A stretch of DNA of 19,710 nucleotides from NCBI GenBank assembly GCA_964496575.1, contig CAZCAC010000144.1, positions 1-19,710 of the forward strand, written 5' to 3'. Positions within the stretch are counted from its first letter, which is position 1. Each line of letters starts with the position of its first letter. Below the pieces are notes generated by a model that saw nothing but the letters and a program-made list of their open reading frames with translations, had not been told where the DNA came from and did no database searches. This DNA comes from CAZCAC01 sp964496575 (lineage in GTDB: Bacteria; Planctomycetota; UBA1135; GCA-002686595). The position numbers and the translations under genes were made by a program. Below, piece after piece: positions 8,101 to 15,649 of the stretch.

Positions 8101-8384
8101 ACGAGGTGACCCACACCGATGCCCAGCTCTGGCTCTTCGCGGCGATGGAGCGCCGCGGTCGCAGCGCCCCGCTTTCGCGGGAGTTCGTGCCGCCGGGTAC
8201 TCGCGACGCCGCCCTCTTCCTGCTCGAGGCGATGAGCGCGGAGGAGGACTACCTCGCCGCGCGGGGCCGCCGGGAGCTGGCCCGGATGCTCGGGCGCGAC
8301 CTGGGCGAGGCTCCCTCGCTGAGCCAAGAGCGCGCCGCCTGGCTCTCCACGCTGCGCGACAGCGTCCTGCGACAGTTCGACTAG
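5151..8384 (+). CDS. Large secreted HEAT-repeat protein with L33-like zinc ribbon
   Basis: This 1077-residue protein has a signal peptide (hydrophobic 8-25, cleavage near ARG-Q). A Lys/Pro-rich linker covers 28-62. At 66-105 is a four-Cys ribbon (C70-x-x-C73, C95-x-x-C98) whose spacing and NY / CSPCGRDMKH residues recall ribosomal protein bL33. A Pro-rich spacer follows. About 150-410 is an array of HEAT/PBS-lyase-like helical repeats. A module at 445-480 (RRLSGQEFGTDGPAWTTWW) resembles a motif common in planctomycete HEAT proteins, and 480-740 has no recognised fold. A second HEAT array covers about 755-950, and an AWREWYDE segment follows near 970-980. HEAT proteins are usually protein-binding scaffolds, so a scaffold of the cell envelope is likely. 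The transglycosylase gene starts 3 bp after its stop. Confidence 0.85.
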   Translation: MPRFPAILPAGLVLLFLLFLCAPAARGQLDLPKTKKKKADPGAEETPPKQDPPAVTPKTPGRGLVPHLVCATCGTHNYVSNFQRPTEDGLYMAHCSPCGRDMKHSRAKDVARDEKLDLPDGQTPPSLPPGPQSQGASPVVSPVPQQYGDGAAAFILAQVAETRDLHASVVHQAVGSLSGLGEEGLTAARSALYDPAPSVVLVAGRVLLRGGQGEDAERLVRRLRTPMPGKSGTLLLTDLYQQDPVHGSPELLAELLDHPQQPMRALTARLFGERIDSKTLPLLRAPLASKRATTRLLALELVADVDDPAVIEILLVHLSDRSARAASFAASALAGLEDDRVPLELVGRAFNSRWILRENAYALLGLIDIEERRLTAILDERHVESLLRGMESNDLFVSGSCAAALAGIGFRSAQPTRTLWLDRDVTGRLVALISGKEYHNDFSSVQPRALTRLRRLSGQEFGTDGPAWTTWWIENRDGFYAHRAYLGVPPEGEGMLEIHYRATGRDAAAFSLMGARADLSEASVRIGAAESFLLTDHECRDLLSLMEREGVLGPERVPGVRGREGSGQRTIEILVGGRGKAFIFGPGETEAWFDRLGAALRDLRDRNRWQRFADLARFETPREFWEVEAGWWATERTELERAVRLKGLILSWVGKRPPSQRSYAYRELEGVFGVEGAVSSEDFETLLALLRDEGFFAERVQLLVALALQAAGGGPEAEGLVVDAEKGTRLIQLLLARFQQDAMSAMGQVASACGRPYVRELAADPHPLLRAVAAAELSRAPDEIDAETLMALLEDSEPVVETAAVLSLGEGGVQDARTELLLRARMASPMVRAAALQSVGKLGGEYVLEALVLGVADSDLEIRRGAAQGLAELADPQSAPLLISLLRRDREDEVYEAALAGLKKLGMVARPDLLRVVQSPAHHARLDAAILLSQLGVAEVVPSMLDLLESEPTDATLGFELATLSCVDLRGADDPAGAWREWYDEVTHTDAQLWLFAAMERRGRSAPLSREFVPPGTRDAALFLLEAMSAEEDYLAARGRRELARMLGRDLGEAPSLSQERAAWLSTLRDSVLRQFD

Positions 8385-8387
8385 ACG

Positions 8388-9092
8388 ATGAGTGAGGCGT
8401 GTCGCTCGAATCCGCCCGGCTCCGAGGTCGGACGGTGGCTCCGCCGGCACAAGCGCCTGGTCGCCCTCGGCGTGGCGCTGCTGCTCGGGTGCTCGGGGCT
8501 CGCCGGCTACTACGGCTTGCGCCCGGGGAAGGCGCGCTCCGTGCTGCGCGCGGTGGTCGATCCGATCATCCTCACTCGCGTCGAGGGGCTCGCCGGCGAG
8601 ATCGAGGCGGCGGCGTGTGAGTCGGGGCTCGATCCGTGCCTGGTCGCCGCGGTGGTCTACGCCGAGTCGAGCGGACGGGTCGGCGCGATCTCGTCGGCCG
8701 ACGCCCTGGGCCTGATGCAGCTCACTCCGCCGGCGGTGGGGGACTCCTGCCGGCGGCTGGGGATCGAGGAGCCGGATCGGGAGCAGCTCCTGACCGATCC
8801 GCTCCTGAACCTGCGGCTGGGTTCGTCCCACCTCGCCTGGACCCTGGAGCACGAGGGAGACGAGGTCGAGCGTGCGCTCGTCGCCTACAACGCCGGTCGC
8901 GGCCGGCTGGCGGGGTGGATTCGGGACGCGGGGAGCTACACTCGCTGGCGAGAGGAACGCCTTCGAGCCGGTTCGCCGGTGCTGGCCTACGCCAGACGCG
9001 TCCTCGAGTACCGGGAGGTCTTCCGCCAGCGCGGCGAGATCGCCCCCTGCTCCGACCCAGCGCCCGATGACTCCGACCCCGAAGAGTACTGA
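8388..9092 (+). CDS. Membrane-anchored lytic transglycosylase (SLT domain)
   Basis: This 234-residue protein cleaves the MurNAc-GlcNAc bond of peptidoglycan. A short basic N-terminus is followed by one hydrophobic anchor (about 24-43); LLLGC within it is an imperfect lipobox. The SLT domain spans about 65-215. It shows the catalytic Glu in VVYAESSGRVG (E93), the GLMQLTP motif (108-114) and the AYNAG motif (166-170), all family hallmarks. A Y-rich helix near 200 (LAYARRVLEYREVF) closes the domain. ATG 8388 lies 3 bp after the HEAT-protein stop, so the two are one operon. Its end overlaps the MscS gene by 26 bp. The role is envelope remodelling; pairing with a mechanosensitive channel suggests a cell-wall or turgor function. 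The enzyme assignment is firm. Confidence 0.92.
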   Translation: MSEACRSNPPGSEVGRWLRRHKRLVALGVALLLGCSGLAGYYGLRPGKARSVLRAVVDPIILTRVEGLAGEIEAAACESGLDPCLVAAVVYAESSGRVGAISSADALGLMQLTPPAVGDSCRRLGIEEPDREQLLTDPLLNLRLGSSHLAWTLEHEGDEVERALVAYNAGRGRLAGWIRDAGSYTRWREERLRAGSPVLAYARRVLEYREVFRQRGEIAPCSDPAPDDSDPEEY

Positions 9093-10917
9093 TCGTTCGA
9101 TCGGTCGCGGCCGTGGCCGCGGCCGGTGGATGTGGTTGTTCGCCCTCTGCCTGCCCCTCTGGTGCTCGCTCGGTGGGGTAGCCGGAGCTCAGGAGGAGGA
9201 GGAGACGCCGGCGGCGGAGGTCGAGGTCCCGTCGCGGGTCCACGACAGCCCGCGGTCGGTGATGAAGGCCTTCCTGGACGGGATGCGCGAGTATCACGAG
9301 TTCCAGTCGTACGAGGAGGCCGACCTCGATCAGGCGCTGTCGAGCCTCGCCCCGGGGAAGGCGGGGGGCGATCGGGAGGCGCAGGAGCTGCTGGCGGTCC
9401 AGCTCTACGAGGTGATCAAGCGCCTGAAGTACATCCACCTCGACGAGGAGTTCCCGGTCGAGCTCGGCGGGCAGCTCACGTGGACCTGGATCCCGGAGGG
9501 GGAAGACGGGGAACCGCTGGGGGGACCGCGGCTCGGCTTCGCGAAGTTCGCCGACGGCTGGCGGATCGACGGCGAGACGCTCCGGAAGGTCCCGCGCTGG
9601 TACGAGGCGTGGAAGGACAAGCCGCTGGTCTCCGAGGTGCTCGAGCGCCTCGATCGCGAGGCGGACGATCTGTCGGGGGCCGAGTGGATCCGGTATCGAA
9701 TCAAGCGATCGATGCCGGAGGGTCTGCGCTCGCAGGCGTTCCTGCTGGAGAACTGGCAGTGGGTGGCGCTGGCCCTGATCGCGCTCGCCGGAGTCGTGCT
9801 CGGGAAGCTCGCCTCCTTCGCGTTGCGGCGCCTGTCGCGGAGGCTCGGCGAGAGCGAGCGGATCGAGGTCGACAGGCAGATCCTGGTCAACTTCGAGCGC
9901 CCCTTCAGCTTCTTCGTGACCGCGGGGACGCTGCTGTGGACGCTGCCGCTCCTGGGGCTGGAGCCGCGCTTCTACGACATATTGCGGCTGGCCGGGGCGC
10001 TCTTCGTGTCCGTGGCCGGGGTGTGGTCCGCATATCGACTGGTCGACGTCGGGGCGGCGGTGCTCGCGGTGCGGGCGTCACGGACGGCGAACCGTTTCGA
10101 CGACATGCTGGTCCCGCTGTTGCGGCGGACGGCGAAGCTGTTCCTGACGGTGATCGGCGTGGTGTACGTCGCCTCGTTCCTCTCGGATGATCTGTACGGG
10201 ATCGTGGCGGGACTGTCGATCGGTTCGCTGGCGATCGGTTTCGCGGCCAAGGACTCGATCGAGAACCTCTTCGGGACGGTGACGGTGTTGATGGACAAGC
10301 CGTACCAGCTGGGGGACTGGATCACGGTGGGGGATATTGACGGGACGGTCGAGGAGGTCGGCTTCCGTTCGACGAAGGTGCGGACGTTCTACAACAGCGT
10401 GATCACCGTGCCGAACAGCCGCTTCATCAGCGCGCACGTCGACAACTGGGGCGCGCGTCGCTATCGGCGGATCAAGACGATGGTGTCGCTGTCCTACGAG
10501 ACGCCGCCGCTGAAGGTCGAGGCGTTCTGCGAGGCGGTCCGAGAGCTGATCCGGAAGCACCCGTACACGCGAAAGGACTACTACCACGTGTACCTGAACC
10601 AGCTCGCGGCGTCGTCGCTGGATGTCCTGCTGTACTGCTTCGTACAGACCCCGGACTGGTCGACCGAGCTGCGGGAGAAGCACCGCTTGTACCTGGATAT
10701 CCTGCGGGTGGCGGAAGGGCTGGAGGTGGAGCTCGCGTTCCCGACCCAGACGATTCATCTGGCGAAGGATGGGGGGGAGGCGGCCGGGGACGGGGGGCCC
10801 TTTGCGGAGGATTCTTCGGGTGCGGAGCGGTTGGGGAGGGAGCTCGCCGACCTGGTGGTGAAGGAGGGGATGGCGAGATTCGATGGGGAGAAACCGCCGC
10901 CGGTGATTATCGAGTGA
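9067..10917 (+). CDS. MscS-family mechanosensitive channel with large N-terminal domain
   Basis: This 616-residue protein opens under membrane tension to release solutes. A basic N-terminus and signal peptide (hydrophobic 22-40) are followed by a periplasmic domain (about 45-225) not found in small MscS. Hydrophobic segments lie at about 229-250, 278-297, 304-326 and 355-372. The Gly/Ala-rich pore helix LYGIVAGLSIGSLAIGFAAKDSIEN (376-400) then leads into the beta domain: FGTVTVLMDKPYQLGDWITVG, DGTVEEVGFRSTKVRT, VITVPNSRF and a C-terminal alpha/beta part ending near 560. All are MscS hallmarks. ATG 9067 is chosen because it gives a full signal peptide; ATG 9130 would shorten the basic N-region. 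Neither start has a Shine-Dalgarno, and coupling with the transglycosylase (26-bp overlap) is likely. Confidence 0.92.
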   Translation: MTPTPKSTDRSIGRGRGRGRWMWLFALCLPLWCSLGGVAGAQEEEETPAAEVEVPSRVHDSPRSVMKAFLDGMREYHEFQSYEEADLDQALSSLAPGKAGGDREAQELLAVQLYEVIKRLKYIHLDEEFPVELGGQLTWTWIPEGEDGEPLGGPRLGFAKFADGWRIDGETLRKVPRWYEAWKDKPLVSEVLERLDREADDLSGAEWIRYRIKRSMPEGLRSQAFLLENWQWVALALIALAGVVLGKLASFALRRLSRRLGESERIEVDRQILVNFERPFSFFVTAGTLLWTLPLLGLEPRFYDILRLAGALFVSVAGVWSAYRLVDVGAAVLAVRASRTANRFDDMLVPLLRRTAKLFLTVIGVVYVASFLSDDLYGIVAGLSIGSLAIGFAAKDSIENLFGTVTVLMDKPYQLGDWITVGDIDGTVEEVGFRSTKVRTFYNSVITVPNSRFISAHVDNWGARRYRRIKTMVSLSYETPPLKVEAFCEAVRELIRKHPYTRKDYYHVYLNQLAASSLDVLLYCFVQTPDWSTELREKHRLYLDILRVAEGLEVELAFPTQTIHLAKDGGEAAGDGGPFAEDSSGAERLGRELADLVVKEGMARFDGEKPPPVIIE

Positions 10918-10936
10918 GAGGGGTGGGGCGTTCACC

Positions 10937-11116
10937 GCAGGCGAACGCCACGCGGCACAGGGTCCTTCCCGTCCGCGTGCGGCGAACGCCACGCAGGCAG
11001 CGGGACCTTCCCGTCCGCCTGCGGCGAACGCCACGCAGGCAGCGGGACCTTCCCGTCCGCCTGCGGCGAACGCCACGGCGGCATCGGGACCGTTCCGTTC
11101 GCTTGCAACGAACGCC
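10937..11116. repeat. 42-bp tandem repeat array (four units plus a partial)
   Basis: Units lie at 10937-10978, 10979-11020, 11021-11062 and 11063-11104, with a partial unit to 11116. The two central units are identical; the outer two are diverged. Each unit contains GGCGAACGCC, a 4-bp self-complementary arm around AA. Each also has a second arm, CGGGA-CCT-TCCCG in the central units, enclosed by GCAGGC and GCCTGC. Each unit could therefore fold as two small hairpins. The period of 42 leaves long frames open on both strands, but nothing suggests translation. The array fills the whole gap between two convergent genes and touches the stop codon of the minus-strand gene. It could act as a two-way terminator or be a mobile intergenic repeat. 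Confidence 0.85.
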
Positions 11117-11769
11117 TACTCCTCCCGCGTCTTCCCCCAGGACCGATCCGCCGCCTTGGCCACCTTCCTGGCCACATCTTCTCCGAACAGCGTCTGCAAC
11201 TCGGCGTTGCGCCAGTCCCGTACCTCGGTCAGTCCCTCCCGGAACAGCTTGCGTGAGTTTCCCGTCCGCACACCCTGGCGATACTCCTCGCGCACGGCGG
11301 CCAGCTTGTCCCTCTCGGCCAGAAAAACCCTCGCGATCTTCTGCTCACTCCCCGTGGGCAGACCCAGCTCGTCCGCCACCAGGGTCGCGCGGCGGTGCAC
11401 CTCGTCCTGCACCCGCTTCTCGCGTGCCGCCGCCGCTTCGTGCTTCAGGCGCTCCCGCTCCCGGTCCCGCCCGGGTGGGATCCCGGCCGGCTCCCCGGGA
11501 GTGACCGGCGCGGGAGGCTCCTCCTCGAGAGCCTCCGCCGCCCGCGGATCTGGCCCCTCCACCTGGCGCAATGGGAATTGCTGGCCGTCCAGCCCGGCTT
11601 CGATCCCCGCCAGCTCCGCCGAGCCACCGCCATTCCCCCCTCCGGGCCACAGTTCCGGCGCAACGACCCGGGCCGGCGCCGAGGGAGCGCCCGACAGGGC
11701 CAGCTGGGCACCGAGAAAGCCCCCGGCGAAACCGAGGACGGCGGCGAAGATGAAGAGGGGGGGCTTCAT
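11116..11769 (-). CDS. Membrane-anchored coiled-coil protein, Spy/CpxP-like helical C-terminus
   Basis: This 217-residue protein has one N-terminal hydrophobic segment (5-25, LFIFAAVLGFAGGFLGAQLA). A low-complexity Gly/Pro/Ala linker follows to about 100. A charged helical region (RDRERERLKHEAAAAREKR) then leads to a helical domain at 120-215, with LVADELGLPTGSEQKIARVFLAE and WRNAELQTLFGEDVARKV. The final part resembles the helical Spy/CpxP/heavy-metal-sensor type of periplasmic domain, but without a clear LTxxQ motif, so that match is tentative. The frame runs open to 12009; ATG 11769 was chosen because the anchor begins there and the upstream sequence is not coding-like. Its stop lies in the 42-bp repeat array. 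It converges with the MscS gene and may be an envelope stress protein, but this is inference. Confidence 0.75.
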   Translation of the reverse strand: MKPPLFIFAAVLGFAGGFLGAQLALSGAPSAPARVVAPELWPGGGNGGGSAELAGIEAGLDGQQFPLRQVEGPDPRAAEALEEEPPAPVTPGEPAGIPPGRDRERERLKHEAAAAREKRVQDEVHRRATLVADELGLPTGSEQKIARVFLAERDKLAAVREEYRQGVRTGNSRKLFREGLTEVRDWRNAELQTLFGEDVARKVAKAADRSWGKTREE

Positions 11770-12014
11770 GGCACGATGGTGGGGATTCCCTTGGAAGAGT
11801 ACCCCGCTCCGATCGGCCAGGCGGCGGGCGAGGGCGGCATTCCGCCGGTCGCGCTCGCCTCCCTCTGACCACCCCTCCGCGCCGGCCGATCCCCCCTCCC
11901 GACCGTTTCTCGGCATCAGCCCCTGGACCGGGACGGCGTGGCGGTGTTCCCTTTCCGGGCAACCGGCCGGATCGACCGACCCGATCCCCGCCCACCCTCC
12001 CCCGACCAAGCCCC

Positions 12015-13166
12015 ATGGAATTCACCTTCACCGAGGAGCAGGAGATGCTCCGCGAGGCCGTGCGCGAGTTCGCGGACGGCGCCGTCCGACCCCTGGCCGA
12101 CCAGATCGACCGGGAGCACAGGATCCCCGCCGAGCTGATCGACCAGCTCAAGGAGCTCGGCTTCTTCGGGATCGCCATCCCCGAGCAGTGGGGTGGCGCC
12201 GGGATGGGCGAGACCGGGCTCTGCATCCTGATGGAGGAGCTCACCCGCGGGGACATGGCCGTCGCCATCGACTACGGCGGGCACGCGAGCATCGGGGCGA
12301 TGAGCGTCCTGGTCGGCGGGACCGACGAGCAGAAGGACCGCTTCCTCCCCGACCTCGCCACCGGCGAGCGCCTCTCGGCCTTCGCGCTGACCGAGGCCGA
12401 AGCGGGCTCCGACCCGGCCTCGATGAGGACCACCGCCGTCCGCGACGGGAACGACTGGATCATCAACGGCGAGAAGACCTGGGTCACCATGGGGGACATC
12501 GCCAACCTCGCCGTGATCTACACCATCACCGACAAGGAGAAGGGTGCCAGCGGCGGCGTCACCTCCTTCCTCGTTCCGGCCGAGACCCCCGGCTACGAGA
12601 TCGGAGCGCGCGAGGACAAGATGGGGCAGCGCGGCTCCGGCACCGTTTCCCTCGCCCTCACCGACGTCCGCGTGCCCGACGTGAACCGCCTCGGCGAGGT
12701 CGGCTACGGCTTCCGCACGGCGATGCAGGTCCTCGACCGCGGGCGTATCGCCCTCTCCTCCAACTGCCTCGGGCTGGCCAGGGAAGCGACGGCGATGTCG
12801 CTCGAGTACTCGCAGGAGCGGGTGCAGTTCGGCAAGCCGATCGCCGCCAACCAGGCGATCCAGTGGATGCTCGCCGACTCGGTCACCGACATCTACGCGA
12901 TGGAGAGCATGATCTACCGCACCGCCTGGATGTGCGACACCGGCCAGCGCTTCAGCCGCCAGTCGGCGATGACCAAGCTCTTCTGCAGCGAGGCGCTCGA
13001 CCGCATCGTCGACCGGGCCGTGCAGATTCACGGCGGCATGGGGTATTCTGCCGATTACAAGATCGAGCGGATGTACCGCGACGCCCGCGTGACGCGCATC
13101 TACGAGGGCACCAACGAGATCCAGCGGCTGGTCATCGCCCGGGATGCGCTGAAGAAGGGGCTGTAG
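12015..13166 (+). CDS. Acyl-CoA dehydrogenase
   Basis: This 383-residue protein is normal length for the family. It introduces a 2,3-double bond into an acyl-CoA using FAD, passing electrons to ETF. The N-terminal helical domain (1-120) has TEEQEMLREAVREFA and the IPEQWGGAGMG loop. The FAD-binding signature ALTEAEAGSDPASM lies at 124-137, a beta domain follows, and the C-terminal helical domain has QFGKPIAANQAIQ and QIHGGMGYSADYKIERMYRD. The catalytic Glu is in RIYEGTNEIQ (E364), the short/medium-chain type position. Chain-length or branched-acyl specificity cannot be read from sequence. It is divergent from the gene at 11769 with a 245-bp gap holding no recognised site. No Shine-Dalgarno precedes the ATG. 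It has no ETF or hydratase neighbours, so it seems to stand alone. Confidence 0.95.
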   Translation: MEFTFTEEQEMLREAVREFADGAVRPLADQIDREHRIPAELIDQLKELGFFGIAIPEQWGGAGMGETGLCILMEELTRGDMAVAIDYGGHASIGAMSVLVGGTDEQKDRFLPDLATGERLSAFALTEAEAGSDPASMRTTAVRDGNDWIINGEKTWVTMGDIANLAVIYTITDKEKGASGGVTSFLVPAETPGYEIGAREDKMGQRGSGTVSLALTDVRVPDVNRLGEVGYGFRTAMQVLDRGRIALSSNCLGLAREATAMSLEYSQERVQFGKPIAANQAIQWMLADSVTDIYAMESMIYRTAWMCDTGQRFSRQSAMTKLFCSEALDRIVDRAVQIHGGMGYSADYKIERMYRDARVTRIYEGTNEIQRLVIARDALKKGL

Positions 13167-13249
13167 CCGGCGGTCGCGAGCGGGCCGGCGCACCCGGCGC
13201 CGCGATAGGGATGAGTAAGGGACGGTGCCCCGGGGCGCCCGCACGGCAC

Positions 13250-13274
13250 CTCCCGGGGGCCGGGAGTTCCTCTC
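13250..13274 (+). terminator. Candidate rho-independent terminator after acyl-CoA dehydrogenase
   Basis: A perfect 7-bp stem, CTCCCGG (13250-13256) and CCGGGAG (13260-13266), closes around GGG and is followed by TTCCTCTC. Its position, 84 bases past the stop, suits a terminator, but the trailing pyrimidine run is only half T. A second stem just before it (GGTGCC 13224-13229 with GGCACC 13245-13250) shares one base and could be an alternative fold. The rest of the 196-bp gap holds no recognised element. Confidence 0.35.
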
Positions 13275-13362
13275 GCCGGCCGACGCGCATAGAATCCCCT
13301 CGTTCATTCCGCGCACCGCGGGTGAGAACCCCGCCCGCCACCACTCTCACCACTCGATCCCC

Positions 13363-14703
13363 ATGTCGGAATCCACCCAAACTGACCACGCCGCCACGGC
13401 CCCCCTTCCGGGCCGCCGCGAGTTTCTCGCCACGAGCGCAGCCCTCGCCGGGGCCGGTGCGCTGCTGGGCTCCTGCTCGAGCCTCACCAAGGGAGGGGGC
13501 GGCCAGCCGATCGCCAGGCACACCACTCCACGCGCCCCCCTGCGCGACGGCGAGCCGCTGAAGATCGGCCTCATCGGCACCGGAGGCATGGGCGCCGGTC
13601 ACCTGCACGGCTTCCTCCGCCACCGCGAGGCCGAGACCGAGAACGTCCAGGTGGTCGCTCTCTGCGACGTCTGCCAGCCGCGCGTCGAATCGAACCGGGC
13701 GGCGATGGCCGAGCAGCAGGGGATCCAGGTCGACGCCTACCGCTATCACGAGGACCTCCTCGCCCGCGAGGACATCCACGGCGTCCTGATCGCCAGCCCC
13801 GAGCACTGGCACGCCGAGCACGTGATCGACTCGATCATGGCCGGCAAGGACGTCTACATCGAGAAGCCGATGACGCTGCGCCTCGACGAAGCCCTGCGGC
13901 TGCGCGAGCTGATGATCCTGAACGACGACATGATCTGTCAGGTCGGGACGCAGTACATGATGCGGCCGAAGTACAAGGCCGCCCGGGAGCTGATCGAGCA
14001 GGGGCGGATCGGCAAGCCGACCTTCTCGCAGACCAGCTACTGCCGCAACCACAAGGAAGGGGAGTGGCTCTACCCCATGGACGAAGCCTGGGTCCCGGGC
14101 GAGGCGCTCGACTGGGAACGCTGGTGCGGCCCCCTCGGACCCGAGGAATGGGACCCGGCGATCTACGCCCGCTGGCGCCGCTACCGCAAGTGGTCCACCG
14201 GCATCATCGGCGACCTCCTGGTGCACATGACCACGCCGCTGATGTACACCCTCGGTGCGCCGTGGCCGGTGCGGGTGACCGCGGCCGGTGGGCACTACGT
14301 CGACCTCGAGATGGAGAACCACGACCAGGTCAACATCAACCTGGAGCTGGAGGGCGGCCACACGATGTCGATCGTCGGCTCGACCTGCAACGAGCAGGGG
14401 CTGGAGGAGATGATCCGCGGCCACGAGGCGAACCTCTACATCGGCGGCAAGGACGTCGTCCTGCGCCCCGAGCGGATCTTCTCCGACGACATCGACGGTG
14501 AGACGATCCAGTGCGGCACCCTGCCCGAGCAGGACGCGCTGCGCCTCGACTGGCTGAAGTGCATCCGCTCTCGCGAGCCGAACGTCTCCCCCGTGGACAT
14601 GGCCTGCCGGGTGATGGTGATGGTCGACCTCGCCACCCGCTCGATGTGGGACGGTCGCGCCTACGCCTTCGACCCGAAGACCCTCACCGCCTCGGCGATC
14701 TAG
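13363..14703 (+). CDS. Tat-exported Gfo/Idh/MocA oxidoreductase lipoprotein
   Basis: This 446-residue protein likely binds NAD(P) and acts on a sugar or cyclitol outside the cytoplasm; the substrate cannot be read. The N-terminus has a Tat-type twin Arg (GRREFLATSAALAGAGALLG, R18-R19) and a lipobox LGS-C38, so it should be exported folded and lipidated. The Rossmann domain runs 66-185, with GLIGTGGMGAG (69-79), an ALCD acid at the end of beta-2, and the family motif YIEKP (165-169), which carries the catalytic Lys. The C-terminal beta-sheet domain (about 190-440) includes GIIGDLLVHMTTPLMYTLG and the Asp/His pocket residues. The frame is open upstream to 13225, but ATG 13363 starts right before the Tat signal. 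The next gene begins 16 bp after the stop. It resembles many Tat Gfo/Idh/MocA proteins of planctomycetes and is firm at family level. Confidence 0.93.
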   Translation: MSESTQTDHAATAPLPGRREFLATSAALAGAGALLGSCSSLTKGGGGQPIARHTTPRAPLRDGEPLKIGLIGTGGMGAGHLHGFLRHREAETENVQVVALCDVCQPRVESNRAAMAEQQGIQVDAYRYHEDLLAREDIHGVLIASPEHWHAEHVIDSIMAGKDVYIEKPMTLRLDEALRLRELMILNDDMICQVGTQYMMRPKYKAARELIEQGRIGKPTFSQTSYCRNHKEGEWLYPMDEAWVPGEALDWERWCGPLGPEEWDPAIYARWRRYRKWSTGIIGDLLVHMTTPLMYTLGAPWPVRVTAAGGHYVDLEMENHDQVNINLELEGGHTMSIVGSTCNEQGLEEMIRGHEANLYIGGKDVVLRPERIFSDDIDGETIQCGTLPEQDALRLDWLKCIRSREPNVSPVDMACRVMVMVDLATRSMWDGRAYAFDPKTLTASAI

Positions 14704-14719
14704 GGGCCCGGGCCTGCCG

Positions 14720-15649
14720 GTGATCCGACGCTTCGCCACCCGAGCGATGGCCACCCGCTTCGAGCTGGTGCTCGAAGGGGAGCACGAGTCGTCGCTGGGG
14801 GCGATCGCCGCAGAGGCTCTCGACGAGATCCGCCTCGGCGAGGAGAGCTGGAGCCTCTTCTGCCCCGGCAGCCTCCTCGCCGGCGTGAACCGCGAGGCGG
14901 CGCGCCGCCCCGTGCGCCTCGACGAACCGACCTTCGAGCTGCTCTCGATCGCGCTCGGGGTCTCCCGGGAATCAGGGGGCGCCTTCGACCCGACGGTCGC
15001 CCCCCTGATGCGCTCGCTCGGCTTTCACGAGCGCGGCCCGGTCGCCGGCGAGCCGCGGTGGGGGGCCGAGCACGTCCACCTCGATCCCGCCACCCGCACC
15101 GTCCGCTTCGACCTCGAGGGAATCGAGCTCGACCTCGGCGGGATCGCCAAGGGGTACGCCCTCGACCTCGCCGCCGAGGTGCTGCGCGAGCACGGTGTCG
15201 CCCGTGCGCTGCTGCACGGCGGCACCTCCAGCGTGGTGGCGATCGGCGCGCCCCTCGGCCAGCCCGGCTGGCAGGTCGCCCTCGCCGAGGAGCCGGACGC
15301 CCCGCGCGCCCAGCTGCGCGACGCCGCGCTGGCGACCTCCGCGCCGCACGGTCGCACGGTCGAGCGCGAAGGCCGGAAGCTCGGCCACGTCCTCGATCCA
15401 GCCGCGGGCGCCTCGGCGTGTGGCGCGATGGTCGTGGCCGTCATCGCGCCCCGCGCGGTGGACGCCGACGCCTGGTCCACCGCCCTGCTCGCCGCGGGAG
15501 AGCGCGACCTCGACCTTCCCGCGGAAGTCACCGCCTTGCGGCGCTTCGATTCCACCTGGACCACTTCCGGCGCGACGAGCCCGCCGGATTCCTGTTTCTC
15601 ACTGTCACCTTCCAGCAGTCTCCCTACTCCCAGCGGAGCCCCCGCATGA
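14720..15649 (+). CDS. apbE: ApbE-family FAD:protein FMN transferase
   Basis: This 309-residue protein transfers FMN from FAD to Ser/Thr of target proteins using Mg. Hallmarks are RAMATRFEL at the N-terminus, GGAFDPTVAPLM (87-97), ELDLGGIAKGYALD (136-149), LLHGGTSS (164-171), ATSAPHGRTVEREGRKLGHVLDP (206-228) and the metal-site DADAWSTAL (248-256). Usual ApbE proteins have a signal or lipobox; none is visible here, so it may act in the cytoplasm or lack export. GTG 14720 was chosen because it gives the RRFATRAM start; ATG 14747 is an alternative. The last 35 residues are Ser/Pro-rich, differ from the usual ending and run to the ATGA overlap with the next gene. Its target is not obvious among neighbours, but co-transcription with redox proteins suggests a linked flavoprotein. 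Confidence 0.92.
   Translation: MIRRFATRAMATRFELVLEGEHESSLGAIAAEALDEIRLGEESWSLFCPGSLLAGVNREAARRPVRLDEPTFELLSIALGVSRESGGAFDPTVAPLMRSLGFHERGPVAGEPRWGAEHVHLDPATRTVRFDLEGIELDLGGIAKGYALDLAAEVLREHGVARALLHGGTSSVVAIGAPLGQPGWQVALAEEPDAPRAQLRDAALATSAPHGRTVEREGRKLGHVLDPAAGASACGAMVVAVIAPRAVDADAWSTALLAAGERDLDLPAEVTALRRFDSTWTTSGATSPPDSCFSLSPSSSLPTPSGAPA

Noticed and set aside
6303..8852. 849-residue open frame on the minus strand opposite the HEAT and transglycosylase genes
   Set aside because: It is a shadow frame in GC-rich DNA. It is rich in Arg, Gly, Glu and Gln with no domain, while the plus strand encodes recognisable HEAT and SLT domains.
10937..11116. CRISPR array
   Set aside because: The units are contiguous and have no spacers of independent sequence between them, and no cas gene is nearby.
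11156..13561. 801-residue plus-strand frame overlapping the coiled-coil gene and the acyl-CoA dehydrogenase
   Set aside because: It is Arg/Pro/Ser-rich without motifs and crosses gene boundaries. The dehydrogenase in the next frame is unambiguous.
15560..15649. S-G-A-T in the ApbE C-terminal tail as a self-flavinylation site
   Set aside because: The ApbE target motif needs an Asp three residues before the Ser/Thr; here that position is Trp and the tail is low-complexity.
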